This document shows positions 42,696 through 51,287 of a DNA stretch of 64,000 nt, piece after piece. Numbering within the stretch: the first letter of the stretch is position 1; each line of letters opens with the position of its first letter. The DNA comes from Streptomyces sp. NBS 14/10 (lineage in GTDB: Bacteria > Actinomycetota > Actinomycetes > Streptomycetales > Streptomycetaceae), in NCBI RefSeq assembly GCF_002224125.1, contig NZ_NCSM01000007.1:855371-919370 (forward strand), given 5' to 3'. The notes under the pieces are model-generated. The model was given only the letters and a program-made list of their open reading frames with translations, had not been told where the DNA came from and did no database searches. The translations under genes and the position numbers were made by a program.

Positions 42696-42854
42696 CTACG
42701 CGCAGCAGACGGGGCAGCGGGTACCGATCGCGTAGCTGCTCGGCGAGGTGAACTGACCCTGCCCGAACTGCTCCGTGCCCTCCGGAAGGTCGGAGACGCG
42801 CAGATCGAGGTCGAGGTCGAGGTCGTCGTTCTGAAGAACAATCTCAGTACGCAT
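42696..42854 (-). CDS. lanA: Class I lanthipeptide precursor LanA
   Basis: A 52-residue peptide. The leader is acidic (MRTEIVLQNDDLDLDLDLRV), like the FxLD-type leaders bound by actinobacterial LanB enzymes but with Leu/Asp repeats, followed by SDLPEGTEQFGQGQF. The C-terminal region TSPSSYAIGTRCPVCCA carries five Ser/Thr (T36, S37, S39, S40, T45) and three Cys (C47, C50, C51), allowing up to three (methyl)lanthionine rings; the T45-x-C47 pair is too close for a common ring. The ATG has AGGGAG six bases upstream. It is directly followed by the hairpin, lanB and lanC. The leader cleavage site is not certain and no dedicated LanP or LanT is adjacent. It is too short for most gene callers. Confidence 0.85.
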   Translation of the reverse strand: MRTEIVLQNDDLDLDLDLRVSDLPEGTEQFGQGQFTSPSSYAIGTRCPVCCA

Positions 42855-42994
42855 GCTTCTCCCTGTATGTCAAGGTGCACCGACTGGAACTCGCCGAAGC
42901 ACTTGGTCTCCTCGGCAGGCACTACTTTCACTCTCGGGTCGCCCGTCAGGGAGCCGATTTTCAGCCATGATCTGCAGGGCTGACGCGGCTGCCA

Positions 42995-44440
42995 TTAAGG
43001 CCGCAGGGCCGGTTCGCGCTCCATGTCCCGGCGGTCGAGCCGCGCGTCGTACGAGGCCAGTGGCTTCGCCGCGGGCTCGACGCCGGCCCAGCGCTGCACC
43101 GCGGCCGTGGCCTTGGCCTTCTCGTCGGCCGCGAGCTGGCCGATGTTCGAGCCGTGGTTGCCGCCCGCGACGGTGTAGACGTAGGAGTCCCGGGAGCCCT
43201 TTCCGAGCCGGAACCGCTCCGCGCCCCACGGGTCGTTCTGCCCGTACACGAACAGCATGCGCCGCGCGTCGTGCCGCACCCAGCTGTCGATGTCCCGCAT
43301 CGCGTATGGCCGGAACCGCATGGGGATCTCCCTAGGAACGTAGCTGCGCGGGGTGTAAATGCCCGGGTAGCGCAGCAGCCCGTCCAGGTGCGGGGTGTCG
43401 AAGGTGGGCGAGCCGAGTTCGGTGCCCGCCTGGTAGTAGTACGGCGTGAAGGTCTCCAGGCCCTGGTCGGTGTAGGCGGCGAAGCCGGAGATGTCGTCGA
43501 TGAAGGCGTACAGCTCATCGGTCGGGGCGGTCGGGGCGGGGACGTCGGCGCACTCGCTCACCCCGTGGTACTGCCAGAAGGCCCACACCAGGTCGAGGAC
43601 GACGTTCTCGTACGCCTTGTCCGCGCTGCCGACGACGGTGAAGGCCTGGCCCTCGTCGTCCGCCCACTTCTGGTAGCGGGCGACGATCTCGTCGCGCCGC
43701 ACCAGGGCCTCGCGCTGCACCGCGTTCAGCTTGGTGCGGCACTCGGGCGTGCCGACGGAGGCGAAGAAGCGGTCGTAGGCCGAATCCTCCTTGTTCACCA
43801 CGTCGTTGGGCGCGACGTAGGCGACGGTGGCGTCCATGTCGCCCGGGTAGAAGCGGCGGTAGTACGTCGCCGTCATACCACCCTTGCTGCCGCCCGTGGC
43901 CAGCCACCGCTTGCCGTAGACCGGCTTCAGGGCCCGGTAGAGGCGGTGCTGGTCGCTGGCCGCCTGCCAGATGTCGAGCTTGGACCAGTCGGCCGGCTGG
44001 GGCCGGGACGGGGTGAAGAAGCGGTACTCCAGCGACACCTGGTTGCCGTCGACGATCTGGGTCGGCTCGCTGCGCCGCGGGCTGGTGTTGACGTTGTAGC
44101 CGGAGGTGAAGAACACCGTCGGCCGGTCGGTGGACTTGTGCAGCAGGGTGAACCGCTGCTTGAAGGTGCCCTTGGACGGGTGCCGGTGGTCGATCGGCTG
44201 GGTGTAGGTCAGCACGAGGAAGCGATAGCCGTCATAGGGCTTCTCCTCGACGAAGCTCATCCCCGGTATCGCGAGTATTCGGTCCTTGATGTCCGGCTCC
44301 GCGGCGGCCGGTTTCGCGGTGGTCGGTGCCGTGCTGGTCGGTGCCGCGGTGGCCGGTGCCGCGGTCGCGCTGCCGACGCCCGCGCCGACCGCCCCGACGA
44401 GCATCACGAGCGCCAGCAGCCATCTGAGTGCCTTGGCCAT
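42995..44440 (-). CDS. Secreted S37-family prolyl tri/tetrapeptidyl aminopeptidase
   Basis: A 481-residue alpha/beta hydrolase. A Sec signal (MAKALRWLLALVMLVGAVGAG) is followed by a Pro/Thr/Ala-rich linker. The nucleophile elbow is GGSKGGMTATYYRRFYPGD with the catalytic Ser; DPWGAERFR and GGNHGSNIG hold the probable Asp and His. The sequence matches the Streptomyces PS-10/S37 peptidases that release short peptides ending in Pro. It is upstream of lanA on the same strand with a 140-base gap. It could act on exported peptides, including the lanthipeptide leader, but such peptidases are also common as stand-alone nutrient enzymes. Confidence 0.87.
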   Translation of the reverse strand: MAKALRWLLALVMLVGAVGAGVGSATAAPATAAPTSTAPTTAKPAAAEPDIKDRILAIPGMSFVEEKPYDGYRFLVLTYTQPIDHRHPSKGTFKQRFTLLHKSTDRPTVFFTSGYNVNTSPRRSEPTQIVDGNQVSLEYRFFTPSRPQPADWSKLDIWQAASDQHRLYRALKPVYGKRWLATGGSKGGMTATYYRRFYPGDMDATVAYVAPNDVVNKEDSAYDRFFASVGTPECRTKLNAVQREALVRRDEIVARYQKWADDEGQAFTVVGSADKAYENVVLDLVWAFWQYHGVSECADVPAPTAPTDELYAFIDDISGFAAYTDQGLETFTPYYYQAGTELGSPTFDTPHLDGLLRYPGIYTPRSYVPREIPMRFRPYAMRDIDSWVRHDARRMLFVYGQNDPWGAERFRLGKGSRDSYVYTVAGGNHGSNIGQLAADEKAKATAAVQRWAGVEPAAKPLASYDARLDRRDMEREPALRP

Positions 44441-44452
44441 TCGCCCTCCCCT

Positions 44453-44515
44453 TCGGTTCGTACAGATTCAGTTCGCGCGGAATCAGTTCGTGCAATTCCG
44501 TTCGCGCAGATCGCC
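44453..44515. repeat. Short TTCG-rich direct repeats before the S37 gene
   Basis: Four spaced copies of a TTCG-centred motif (GGTTCGTACA, CAGTTCGCGC, CAGTTCGTGC, CCGTTCGCGC) occur about 15 bases apart between the S37 gene and the divergent small gene. The spacing near 1.5 helical turns may reflect a regulator site or simple duplication. I see no clear promoter boxes. Confidence 0.4.
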
Positions 44516-44609
44516 GAGAACCTATCGGGGCACAGGTGAGGCCACCAGACCGGCCAACTGGGGCCCGAATACGGAGAGTTATGGGCTCCGCCCTCTTTCG
44601 TAGCGGGCT

Positions 44610-45074
44610 GTGATGGCTCATCCTGCCTACATGGACCGAGACGAACGGCACGACCGGAGCGAACGGGCCGAGCGGCTGACGCAGTATCTGACCGAATTGC
44701 AGGAACGAATCGATCCGCGCTCGCTGGAGTTGCTGATGCGGCTGCTGCGCGAGCTGAGCACCTCACCGGCCGTCCGCGGGGGGACGTACGAACTCGGCAT
44801 GGGGCCCGAGGAAAAGGAGCTGTTCACCCCCGCTCTGCAGGCGGAACTGCTGGTGCTGTTCGGCCTGCTCACCTCCCAGGACGAACGGGTGGTCGTGGAC
44901 CTCGGCGACAGCCCGCACGCCAAGGGCATGAAGGTCCTGGTCCCCCAGGACCGGGCGGACGACCCCGACTTCCTGCAGCGCCACAAAAAGCGGGTCGCCG
45001 CCGACGCGGAGCAGCGGGAACGGGACAGGCGCGAGGTGGAGGGGATAGCCAGGGCAAGCGGCATGGAACCATGA
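44610..45074 (+). CDS. Conserved-looking hypothetical protein
   Basis: About 150 residues, strongly charged and helical at both ends (RDERHDRSERAERLTQYLTELQERI and HKKRVAADAEQRERDRREVEGIA) with a middle part TYELGMGPEEKELFTPALQAELLVLFGLL. It has no signal or membrane segment. The start could be the GTG at 44610, the ATG at 44613 or the ATG at 44631; none has a good ribosome site. I do not recognise the family. It is divergent from the S37 peptidase. Confidence 0.6.
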   Translation: MMAHPAYMDRDERHDRSERAERLTQYLTELQERIDPRSLELLMRLLRELSTSPAVRGGTYELGMGPEEKELFTPALQAELLVLFGLLTSQDERVVVDLGDSPHAKGMKVLVPQDRADDPDFLQRHKKRVAADAEQRERDRREVEGIARASGMEP

Positions 45075-45211
45075 TGTAACGATGGGTAACATCAGTTGAG
45101 TGCCGAGAGTCACCACGGGGGCCACGGGCGCAGGCACAACGCCCGGCCGGACCGGTGCGCAACATGGCACACCCATCCCGGCCGGACGACGCATCCGGCG
45201 CCCGCCCGCCG

Positions 45212-48200
45212 TCAGCCGACGGCCGTCGGCGCCGTCTCCTCCGTGTAGGCGTGCCCCGTGAAGGTGCGCCACAGCTCGGCGTACCGCCCCTCGCGGGCCA
45301 CCAACTCCTCATGCGTACCGTCCTCGACGACCCGCCCGTGGTCCAGGACCACCACCCGGTCCGCACGGGCCGCGGTCGTCAGCCGGTGCGCGACGACCAG
45401 CGTGGTGCGCCTGCCCGCCAGGCGGTCCGTGGCCTGGTTCACCAGGGCCTCGGTGGCCAGGTCGAGCGCGGCCGTGGCCTCGTCGAGCAGCAGGATGTCC
45501 GGGCCGACCAGTTCGGCGCGGGCCAGCGCGATGAGCTGTCGCTGTCCGGCGGACAGATTGCGTCCGCGCTCGGTGACCTCGTGCAGATAGCCGCCGTCGA
45601 GGGAGGCCACCATGGCGTGGGCGCCGACCGCCCGGGCCGCCGCCTCCACCTCGGCGTCGCTCGCGTCCGGGCGCCCGTACGCGATGGCGTCGCGCACCGT
45701 CCCGGGGAACAGATACGGCTCCTGCGGCACCACGCCCAGGCGGTTGCGGTACGCGGTGAGGTCGAGCTCGCGCAGATCGGTGCCGTCCACCCGCACGGCC
45801 CCCGCGGAGGGGTCGTAGAACCGCGCGACCAGCTTGACCAGCGTGGACTTGCCCGCGCCCGTCTCGCCGACGAAGGCGACGGTCTGCCCGGCGGGGATCG
45901 TCAGATCGACGCCCGCCAGCGCCTCCGCACCGTCCTCGCCGTACCCGAAGCGCACCCCGTCGAAGGCCACCTCGCCGCGCAGCGCCCGCACCTCGCGCGG
46001 CGCCTCGGCGAGCGGGGTCTTCGTCGGCTCGCGCAGCAGCTCCTGGATGCGGCGCAGCGAGACGGTCGCCTGCTGGTAGCCGTCGAAGACCTGGGAGAGC
46101 TGCTGGACGGGCGCGAAGAACAGGTCGATGTAGAGGAGGTAGGCGACCAGCGCGCCCGCCGTCAGCGTGTTGTCGCCGACCCGCCCGGCGCCGACGATCA
46201 GCACCAGCGCGGCCGCGACGGAGGACAGCAGCTGGACGAAGGGGAAGTACACCGAGATCAGCCACTGGCCGCGCACCCGCGCCTGGCGGTAGGAGTCGCT
46301 GCGCCCCGCGAACCGCTTCCGGCCCGCCCGCTCGCGCCGGAATGCCTGCACGATACGCAGCCCGGCCACGCTCTCCTGGAGATCGGCGTTGACCACGCTG
46401 ACCCGCTCACGCGCCAGCTCGTACGCCTTGACGCTCTGCCGCCGGAAGAAGAACGTCCCGATGATCAGCAGTGGCAGCGAGGCGAAGACCACCAGCGCCA
46501 GCTGGACGTCGATGATCAGCAGCGCGACCAGGATGCCGAAGAAGGTCAGCACGCTGACGACGGCGGTGACCAGACCGGTCTGCAGGAAGGTCGACAGCGC
46601 GTCCACGTCCGTGGTCATCCGGGTCATGATCTTGCCGGTCAGCTCGCGCTCGTAGTAGTCGAGCCCGAGCCGCTGCAGCTGAGCGAAGATCTTCACGCGC
46701 AGCGCGTACAGCACGCGCTCACCGGTCCGCCCGGTCATCCGCGTCTCGCCGATCTGCGCCGCCCACTGCGCGAGGACGATCACGAGCGCGAGCGCGGAGG
46801 CGGCCCACACCGCGCCCAGCGCCATCCGCTGGACGCCCTGGTCGATGCCGTGCCGGATGAGCACCGGCAGCAGCAGCCCGGCCAGCGCGTCGACCGTCAC
46901 CAGCGCCAGGCTGACCGCGAGCGGCGCCCCGAACCCGCGCAGCAGCTGCCGCAGCCCGTACGCCCGCTCGGGGCGCGCGGCCCGCTCCTCGTCGATGTCG
47001 GGGGTGTCGGTGGCGGGCGGCAGGGCGGCGACCTTGGCCAGCAGATCGGGGGTGGCGGGCATCCCGGCGAGCGCCCCGGCCATGCCGGGGCCGGGCGCGG
47101 TGGGGGCTCCGCCGCTGATCCGGTCGCGGTCCGCGCCGTTGTCGTCTGTCGTGTCGCGCCGCAGCCACAGCTCGGGGGTCACGCCGTCGACGACGCGCGG
47201 GGGCTTCGCGTCGTGCGGCGGCTTCGCTCCGTGCGGCCGGGCCTCGCCGTCGGGCGTGTCGCCGTCCGCGGCGCCGTGCTCCGCCGCGGCGTGGGCGACG
47301 GCGGGCGCCGGATGCGGTCGCTCCGGCTCGGCGACAGCGCCGTGCTCCGCGCCGGGCCGGCCGTCCCTCCGCGCCAGGCTGCTGCTGATGACCGCGCGGG
47401 CCACAGCGCGGTCCGCTCCGGCGGCCCAGCTGTCGGCCGTGGCCGGCCGGTGGCCGTCGCGGGGCGATGCGTCGGGCGCGCCATCCGGGTGCGGCGTGTC
47501 AGCCGAGCGGTCGATATCCGGCGCGTCGGGCGCGCCGTCCAGCCCCGGCACGGCGAGCCCGGAGGCTGAAGCCTCCCCGCCGAAGGCCCCGGCGAGCGCG
47601 TCCCCGTCCACCTGACCGTTCCCGTCCGCGGCCGGGGCGCCCGCGCCGCCGGGCGCGCCCTCGCCGAGCGACGGGGCCCACACACGTCCAGCCGCGAGCG
47701 GCCCCGCGACGGCCGCCGCGACGGTGGGGCCGACCGCGGCGCCGCCCACCGCATCCACCGCGGAGCGGCCCGCGCCGTCGCCACCCGCCGCACTGCCCGC
47801 CGGATCGCGGGTGATGCCGCTCAGCTCGTCCGGGTCGGTCAGCAGCCGCCGGTACAGGGCGCTGCGCTCGCTCAGCTCCTCGTGGGTGCCGACGTCGGCG
47901 AGGCGGCCGCGGTCGAGTACGGCGATGCGGTCGGCGAGGGCCAGGGTGGACAGGCGGTGGGCGATGAGCAGGGTTGTACGCCCCGCCATGACGCCGCGCA
48001 GCGCCTCATGGATCTCATGCTCGACGCGCGCGTCCACCGCCGAGGTGGCGTCGTCCAGGACGAGCAGCCGCGGGTCGGTGAGGATGGCGCGGGCCAGGGC
48101 GACACGCTGGCGCTGGCCGCCGGAGAGGGTCAGGCCCTGCTCACCGACCTCGGTGCCGTAGCCGTCCGGGAGCGCGGAGATGAAGCCGTCGGCCTGGGCG

Positions 48201-49606
48201 GCGCGCGCCGCGGCGCGGATCTGCTCGTCGGTGGCGCCCGGCGCCCCGTACGCGATGTTGGCGCGCACCGTGTCGGAGAACAGGAAGCTGTCCTCCGGCA
48301 CCAGCCCGATCGCGGCGCGCAGCGACTCGTACGTCAGCTCGCGCACATCGTGGCCGCCGATCCGCACCGCGCCCGCCGACACGTCGTAGAAGCGGGGCAG
48401 CAGCAGCGAGAGCGTCGACTTGCCGCTGCCGGAGGCACCGACGACCGCGAGCGTCTCGCCCGGCTCGATCCGCAGGGACAGATCGTCGAGGACGGGGCGG
48501 TCGGGGTCGTAGCCGAAGGTGACATGGTCGAACTCGACGGTCGCGGGCGCGTCGGCCGGCAGCTCCCGGGCGTCGGCGCGCTCCTCGATGGCGGGCTCGG
48601 TGTCGATCAGCTCGAAGACCCGCTCCACACCGGCCCGCGCCTGCTGTCCGACCGTGAGCACCATCGTGAGCATCCGGACCGGCCCGACCAGCTGTGCGAG
48701 GTAGGTGGAGAAGGCGACGAAGGTGCCGAGCGTGACCTGGCCGCGGGTGGCCATCCAGCCGCCCAGCGCCAGCATGGCGACCTGGCCGAGGGCGGGTACG
48801 GCCTGGAGGGCGGGGGTGTAGCGGGAGTTCAGGCGCACGGTCCGCAGCCGGGCGGCGAACAGCCGGCGGCTGACCTCGCGCAGCTTCCCGGTCTCCTGCT
48901 CCTCCTGCCCGAACCCCTTGACCACCCGCACCCCGGTGACCGCCCCGTCCACGACCCCGGCGACGGCCGCCGCCTCCCCCTGCGCGTACCAGGTGGCGGG
49001 GAACAGGCGGGTGCGGCTGCGCGAGGCGATGATCCACAGGGCGGGGGCGAGGGCGAGCGCGATGACGGTGAGCAGCGGCGAGAGCGCCGCCATCACGATC
49101 AGCGAGATCACAAAGAGCAGAACGTTGCCGATCATCATCGGCACCATGAACAGCAGCCCCTGGATGAGCTGGAGATCGCTGGTGGCCCGGCCGACGACCT
49201 GCCCGGTGCTCAGCTCGTCCTGCCGCTTGCCGTCGAACCGGGAGATCGCCGCGAACATCTCGGTGCGCAGATCGTGCTGTACGTCCAGCGCGAGCCGGCC
49301 GCCGTAGTAGCGCCTGATGAAGGTGAGGCCGTAGACGACGACCGCGCCGACGACCAGCAGGGTGGCCCACGGGGCGAGCGAGCGGTCGTGCTTGACGATC
49401 ACATCGTCGATGATCAGCTTCGTGACGAGCGGCACCAGCGCCGTCACGGCCATCCCGCCGAGCGAGGCGCCGAGGGCCAGCAGCACGTCACGGCGGTACC
49501 GCCAGCAGTAGCGGATCAGCCGCCGCGCCCAGCCGTCCTGCCGTGTCCCGGCCTGACGCCCATCGCCCTGACGTATACCTGCCTCGTCCGCCATCGCGTC
49601 CGCCAC
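45212..49606 (-). CDS. Fused two-half ABC exporter with asymmetric ATP sites
   Basis: A 1464-residue protein with the order TMD-NBD-linker-TMD-NBD. Half 1: membrane region about 35-330, Walker A K396, signature LSGGQRQR, Walker B ending LLVLDDATS with Asp519 in place of the catalytic Glu. Half 2: membrane region about 890-1190, Walker A K1253, signature LSAGQRQL, Walker B LLLDEATA with Glu1376. A linker of about 270 residues, rich in Ala, Gly, Pro and Asp and probably unstructured, joins them. One degenerate and one normal ATP site is the pattern of heterodimeric multidrug exporters such as BmrCD or TM287/288, which are usually two genes. It probably expels drugs or lipids. It stands alone as a single-gene unit. 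Confidence 0.9.
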   Translation of the reverse strand: MADAMADEAGIRQGDGRQAGTRQDGWARRLIRYCWRYRRDVLLALGASLGGMAVTALVPLVTKLIIDDVIVKHDRSLAPWATLLVVGAVVVYGLTFIRRYYGGRLALDVQHDLRTEMFAAISRFDGKRQDELSTGQVVGRATSDLQLIQGLLFMVPMMIGNVLLFVISLIVMAALSPLLTVIALALAPALWIIASRSRTRLFPATWYAQGEAAAVAGVVDGAVTGVRVVKGFGQEEQETGKLREVSRRLFAARLRTVRLNSRYTPALQAVPALGQVAMLALGGWMATRGQVTLGTFVAFSTYLAQLVGPVRMLTMVLTVGQQARAGVERVFELIDTEPAIEERADARELPADAPATVEFDHVTFGYDPDRPVLDDLSLRIEPGETLAVVGASGSGKSTLSLLLPRFYDVSAGAVRIGGHDVRELTYESLRAAIGLVPEDSFLFSDTVRANIAYGAPGATDEQIRAAARAAQADGFISALPDGYGTEVGEQGLTLSGGQRQRVALARAILTDPRLLVLDDATSAVDARVEHEIHEALRGVMAGRTTLLIAHRLSTLALADRIAVLDRGRLADVGTHEELSERSALYRRLLTDPDELSGITRDPAGSAAGGDGAGRSAVDAVGGAAVGPTVAAAVAGPLAAGRVWAPSLGEGAPGGAGAPAADGNGQVDGDALAGAFGGEASASGLAVPGLDGAPDAPDIDRSADTPHPDGAPDASPRDGHRPATADSWAAGADRAVARAVISSSLARRDGRPGAEHGAVAEPERPHPAPAVAHAAAEHGAADGDTPDGEARPHGAKPPHDAKPPRVVDGVTPELWLRRDTTDDNGADRDRISGGAPTAPGPGMAGALAGMPATPDLLAKVAALPPATDTPDIDEERAARPERAYGLRQLLRGFGAPLAVSLALVTVDALAGLLLPVLIRHGIDQGVQRMALGAVWAASALALVIVLAQWAAQIGETRMTGRTGERVLYALRVKIFAQLQRLGLDYYERELTGKIMTRMTTDVDALSTFLQTGLVTAVVSVLTFFGILVALLIIDVQLALVVFASLPLLIIGTFFFRRQSVKAYELARERVSVVNADLQESVAGLRIVQAFRRERAGRKRFAGRSDSYRQARVRGQWLISVYFPFVQLLSSVAAALVLIVGAGRVGDNTLTAGALVAYLLYIDLFFAPVQQLSQVFDGYQQATVSLRRIQELLREPTKTPLAEAPREVRALRGEVAFDGVRFGYGEDGAEALAGVDLTIPAGQTVAFVGETGAGKSTLVKLVARFYDPSAGAVRVDGTDLRELDLTAYRNRLGVVPQEPYLFPGTVRDAIAYGRPDASDAEVEAAARAVGAHAMVASLDGGYLHEVTERGRNLSAGQRQLIALARAELVGPDILLLDEATAALDLATEALVNQATDRLAGRRTTLVVAHRLTTAARADRVVVLDHGRVVEDGTHEELVAREGRYAELWRTFTGHAYTEETAPTAVG

Positions 49607-49685
49607 CCGTGACCTCCCGGTCTGCCTTTGCTACCGGAAGGCACCAACGCTCTGGTGTGCGGATTTCATCCTGCCGCAACAAAAC

Positions 49686-49712
49686 GGGGCCAGGGGCTCG
49701 GCCCCTGGCCCC
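49686..49712 (-). terminator. Intrinsic terminator after the esterase-like phytase gene
   Basis: A perfect 12-bp stem (GGGGCCAGGGGC and complement) with a TCG/CGA triloop is followed on the minus strand by CGTTTTG. It lies 25 bases after the stop of the gene at 49738 and is a classical Rho-independent terminator. Confidence 0.85.
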
Positions 49713-49737
49713 CGTCGTGACCTGTGGATTCCCCTCT

Positions 49738-50838
49738 TCAGGAGCCGCTGCTCGGCAGCCGGACCGTCAGCGCGTACAGGCGGGTGATCTGGTTCACGTT
49801 CGCGTTGTCGTCGCTGACGAGCAGAAGGGTCAGCTCGTCGGCGGAGGGGTGGCCGATGATGGTCATGCCCTCGATGTTGTCGAGCAGCTTGTTGTGCTGG
49901 GGCTGCTTGGCGGGCGCGCCGAGGTCGGGGCACTTGAGGAGATCGGCGAGCAGGGTCTTCCTCACGAGGTGGGCCGCCCCGGGCAGTTTCTCGACGTCGG
50001 TGACGTCGCTCGCCTGGCTCAGATCGGCGAGGTAGAGGCGGACGGTGTTGCCACTCGGAGAATGGCCGCGTTCGAGGACGAGGAGACGGCCGTCGGGGGT
50101 CGCGGCGATCTCGGAGATGCCGAGGTCCTTGTTCGCGTTGTCGGGATTCTTGTCGACCGCGTAGCCGTACTGCTTGCTGATCTTGAAGTCCTTCGCGGCC
50201 TGGCCCTGCTCCCGATGCCAGCTCTGCAGCCGCACCAGCGTATGCCCCGCGGTGTCCTTGCCGTCCCCTTCCAGCGGCCCCTCCATGGAGGCGATGAGGG
50301 TGTGGCCTCCGGGCTGGAGGGTCAGCCCTTCGAGGGTCAGGTTCCTGTCGGGGGCCCGCCCTGCCGGCTTGACCAGCAGCCTCTTGGGCATGGCCAGCTT
50401 GACGGGATTCCTGCCGGACTCGTCGTAGAGCCGGATGGACGGCTCGATCTCGGAGGTGACCAGGCGGGTCTTGTCGCTGTCGATCACCAGGGCCTCGGAA
50501 TCGAGTGAGGGATATCCCTGCTCGTCCCTGAGATCGGTCACCGCGCCCGGCTTCAGCTCGGGCTCCATGTCCAGACGGAACAGCAGCGACCGGTCGGAGA
50601 GCGCGGCGATGGAGCCGTCGGTGTCGACAGCGAGGCCAGAGAGATTTCCGACGTACCTCTTCTGGAAGAGGGTCGCGTCGAGGTCGTCGGAGAAGGCATC
50701 GACATCCACGTTGTCCGAGCACTTGTGTTCGTCGTTCTGGTCACGGGCCACGGCGCTGCCACCCGCGACGCCCAAGGAGCTGCAGAGCGCGAGGGCGGCG
50801 GTGGCGGTGGCGAGTGCGATACGGAGATGGCGGCGCAT
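49738..50838 (-). CDS. Secreted esterase-like phytase domain protein
   Basis: A 366-residue protein with a Sec signal (MRRHLRIALATATAALALCSS, cut near VARA). The mature part is a beta-propeller-like fold of the Phytase-like family (PF13449): YVGNLSGLAVDTDGSIAALSDRS, SLDSEALVID, LEGLTLQPGGHTLIASMEG and DNIEGMTII. The name refers to distant similarity to alkaline phytase and does not prove phosphatase activity. A terminator follows the gene. Confidence 0.8.
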   Translation of the reverse strand: MRRHLRIALATATAALALCSSLGVAGGSAVARDQNDEHKCSDNVDVDAFSDDLDATLFQKRYVGNLSGLAVDTDGSIAALSDRSLLFRLDMEPELKPGAVTDLRDEQGYPSLDSEALVIDSDKTRLVTSEIEPSIRLYDESGRNPVKLAMPKRLLVKPAGRAPDRNLTLEGLTLQPGGHTLIASMEGPLEGDGKDTAGHTLVRLQSWHREQGQAAKDFKISKQYGYAVDKNPDNANKDLGISEIAATPDGRLLVLERGHSPSGNTVRLYLADLSQASDVTDVEKLPGAAHLVRKTLLADLLKCPDLGAPAKQPQHNKLLDNIEGMTIIGHPSADELTLLLVSDDNANVNQITRLYALTVRLPSSGS

Positions 50839-50942
50839 GGGCGTTCCTCTTCGGTGGAAAGCGGCCTGAACCGCGCGGCTGAGTTTGCCGACGCGGCTCG
50901 GGACGCTAATTCGCCCACCTGGAGCGCGAGTTGAGCGCCGTA

Positions 50943-51221
50943 CTAGGCCGCCGCACCCTCCTCCTCGGCTGTGAGCGTGACCTCCGCGCACCGTCCGGCC
51001 AGCTCGCCCAGGGGCAGCCCGAGGGCGCCGGCCAGGGCGGCGACGGTGAAGAAGGCGGGGGTCGGGGCCCGGCCGGTCTCGATCTTGCGGAGGGTTTCGG
51101 CGGAGATTCCGGCCTCGGCGGCGACGTCGGCCATGCTGCGTTCGCCACGGGCCTGGCGGAGGAGAAGGCCGAGGTACCGGCCGCGTTCGCGTTCCAGCGG
51201 GGTGAGAGGGGTGCGCACCAT
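50943..51221 (-). CDS. Small XRE-family regulator
   Basis: A 92-residue protein that is essentially one helix-turn-helix domain (RQARGERSMADVAAEAGISAETLRKIETG) plus a short acidic tail (EEEGAAA). The ATG lies about 10 bases from a TATTAG/TAGTAT -10 box, so the message may be leaderless. It is divergent from a methionine aminopeptidase with a palindrome between them, and probably represses both. Confidence 0.85.
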   Translation of the reverse strand: MVRTPLTPLERERGRYLGLLLRQARGERSMADVAAEAGISAETLRKIETGRAPTPAFFTVAALAGALGLPLGELAGRCAEVTLTAEEEGAAA

Positions 51222-51228
51222 GACCGTG

Positions 51229-51247
51229 ATACTAATACCGGTATAAG
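51229..51247. promoter_or_regulatory. Divergent promoter with ATACCGGTAT operator
   Basis: The 10-base palindrome ATACCGGTAT at 51235-51244 overlaps TATAAG at 51242-51247, the likely -10 of the aminopeptidase gene, and the TATTAGTAT -10 region of the XRE gene on the other strand. A protein bound here would block both promoters. Confidence 0.6.
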
Positions 51248-51287
51248 AATTGTGTCGAGGTGCCTACGGCATCACCAGGAGGCCACC

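Noticed and set aside
39326..42751. 1141-codon plus-strand frame opposite lanB and lanC
   Set aside because: Gly/Arg/Gln-rich antisense frame; the minus strand encodes LanB with both domains and good starts.
42863..42890. TTGACA just before lanA as a -35 box
   Set aside because: The matching -10 would fall inside the lanA coding region, so it cannot drive the gene.
45071..45093. TGATGT/ACATCA inverted repeat after the small gene at 44610 as a terminator
   Set aside because: Only six paired bases with an 11-base loop and no U tract; too weak to call.
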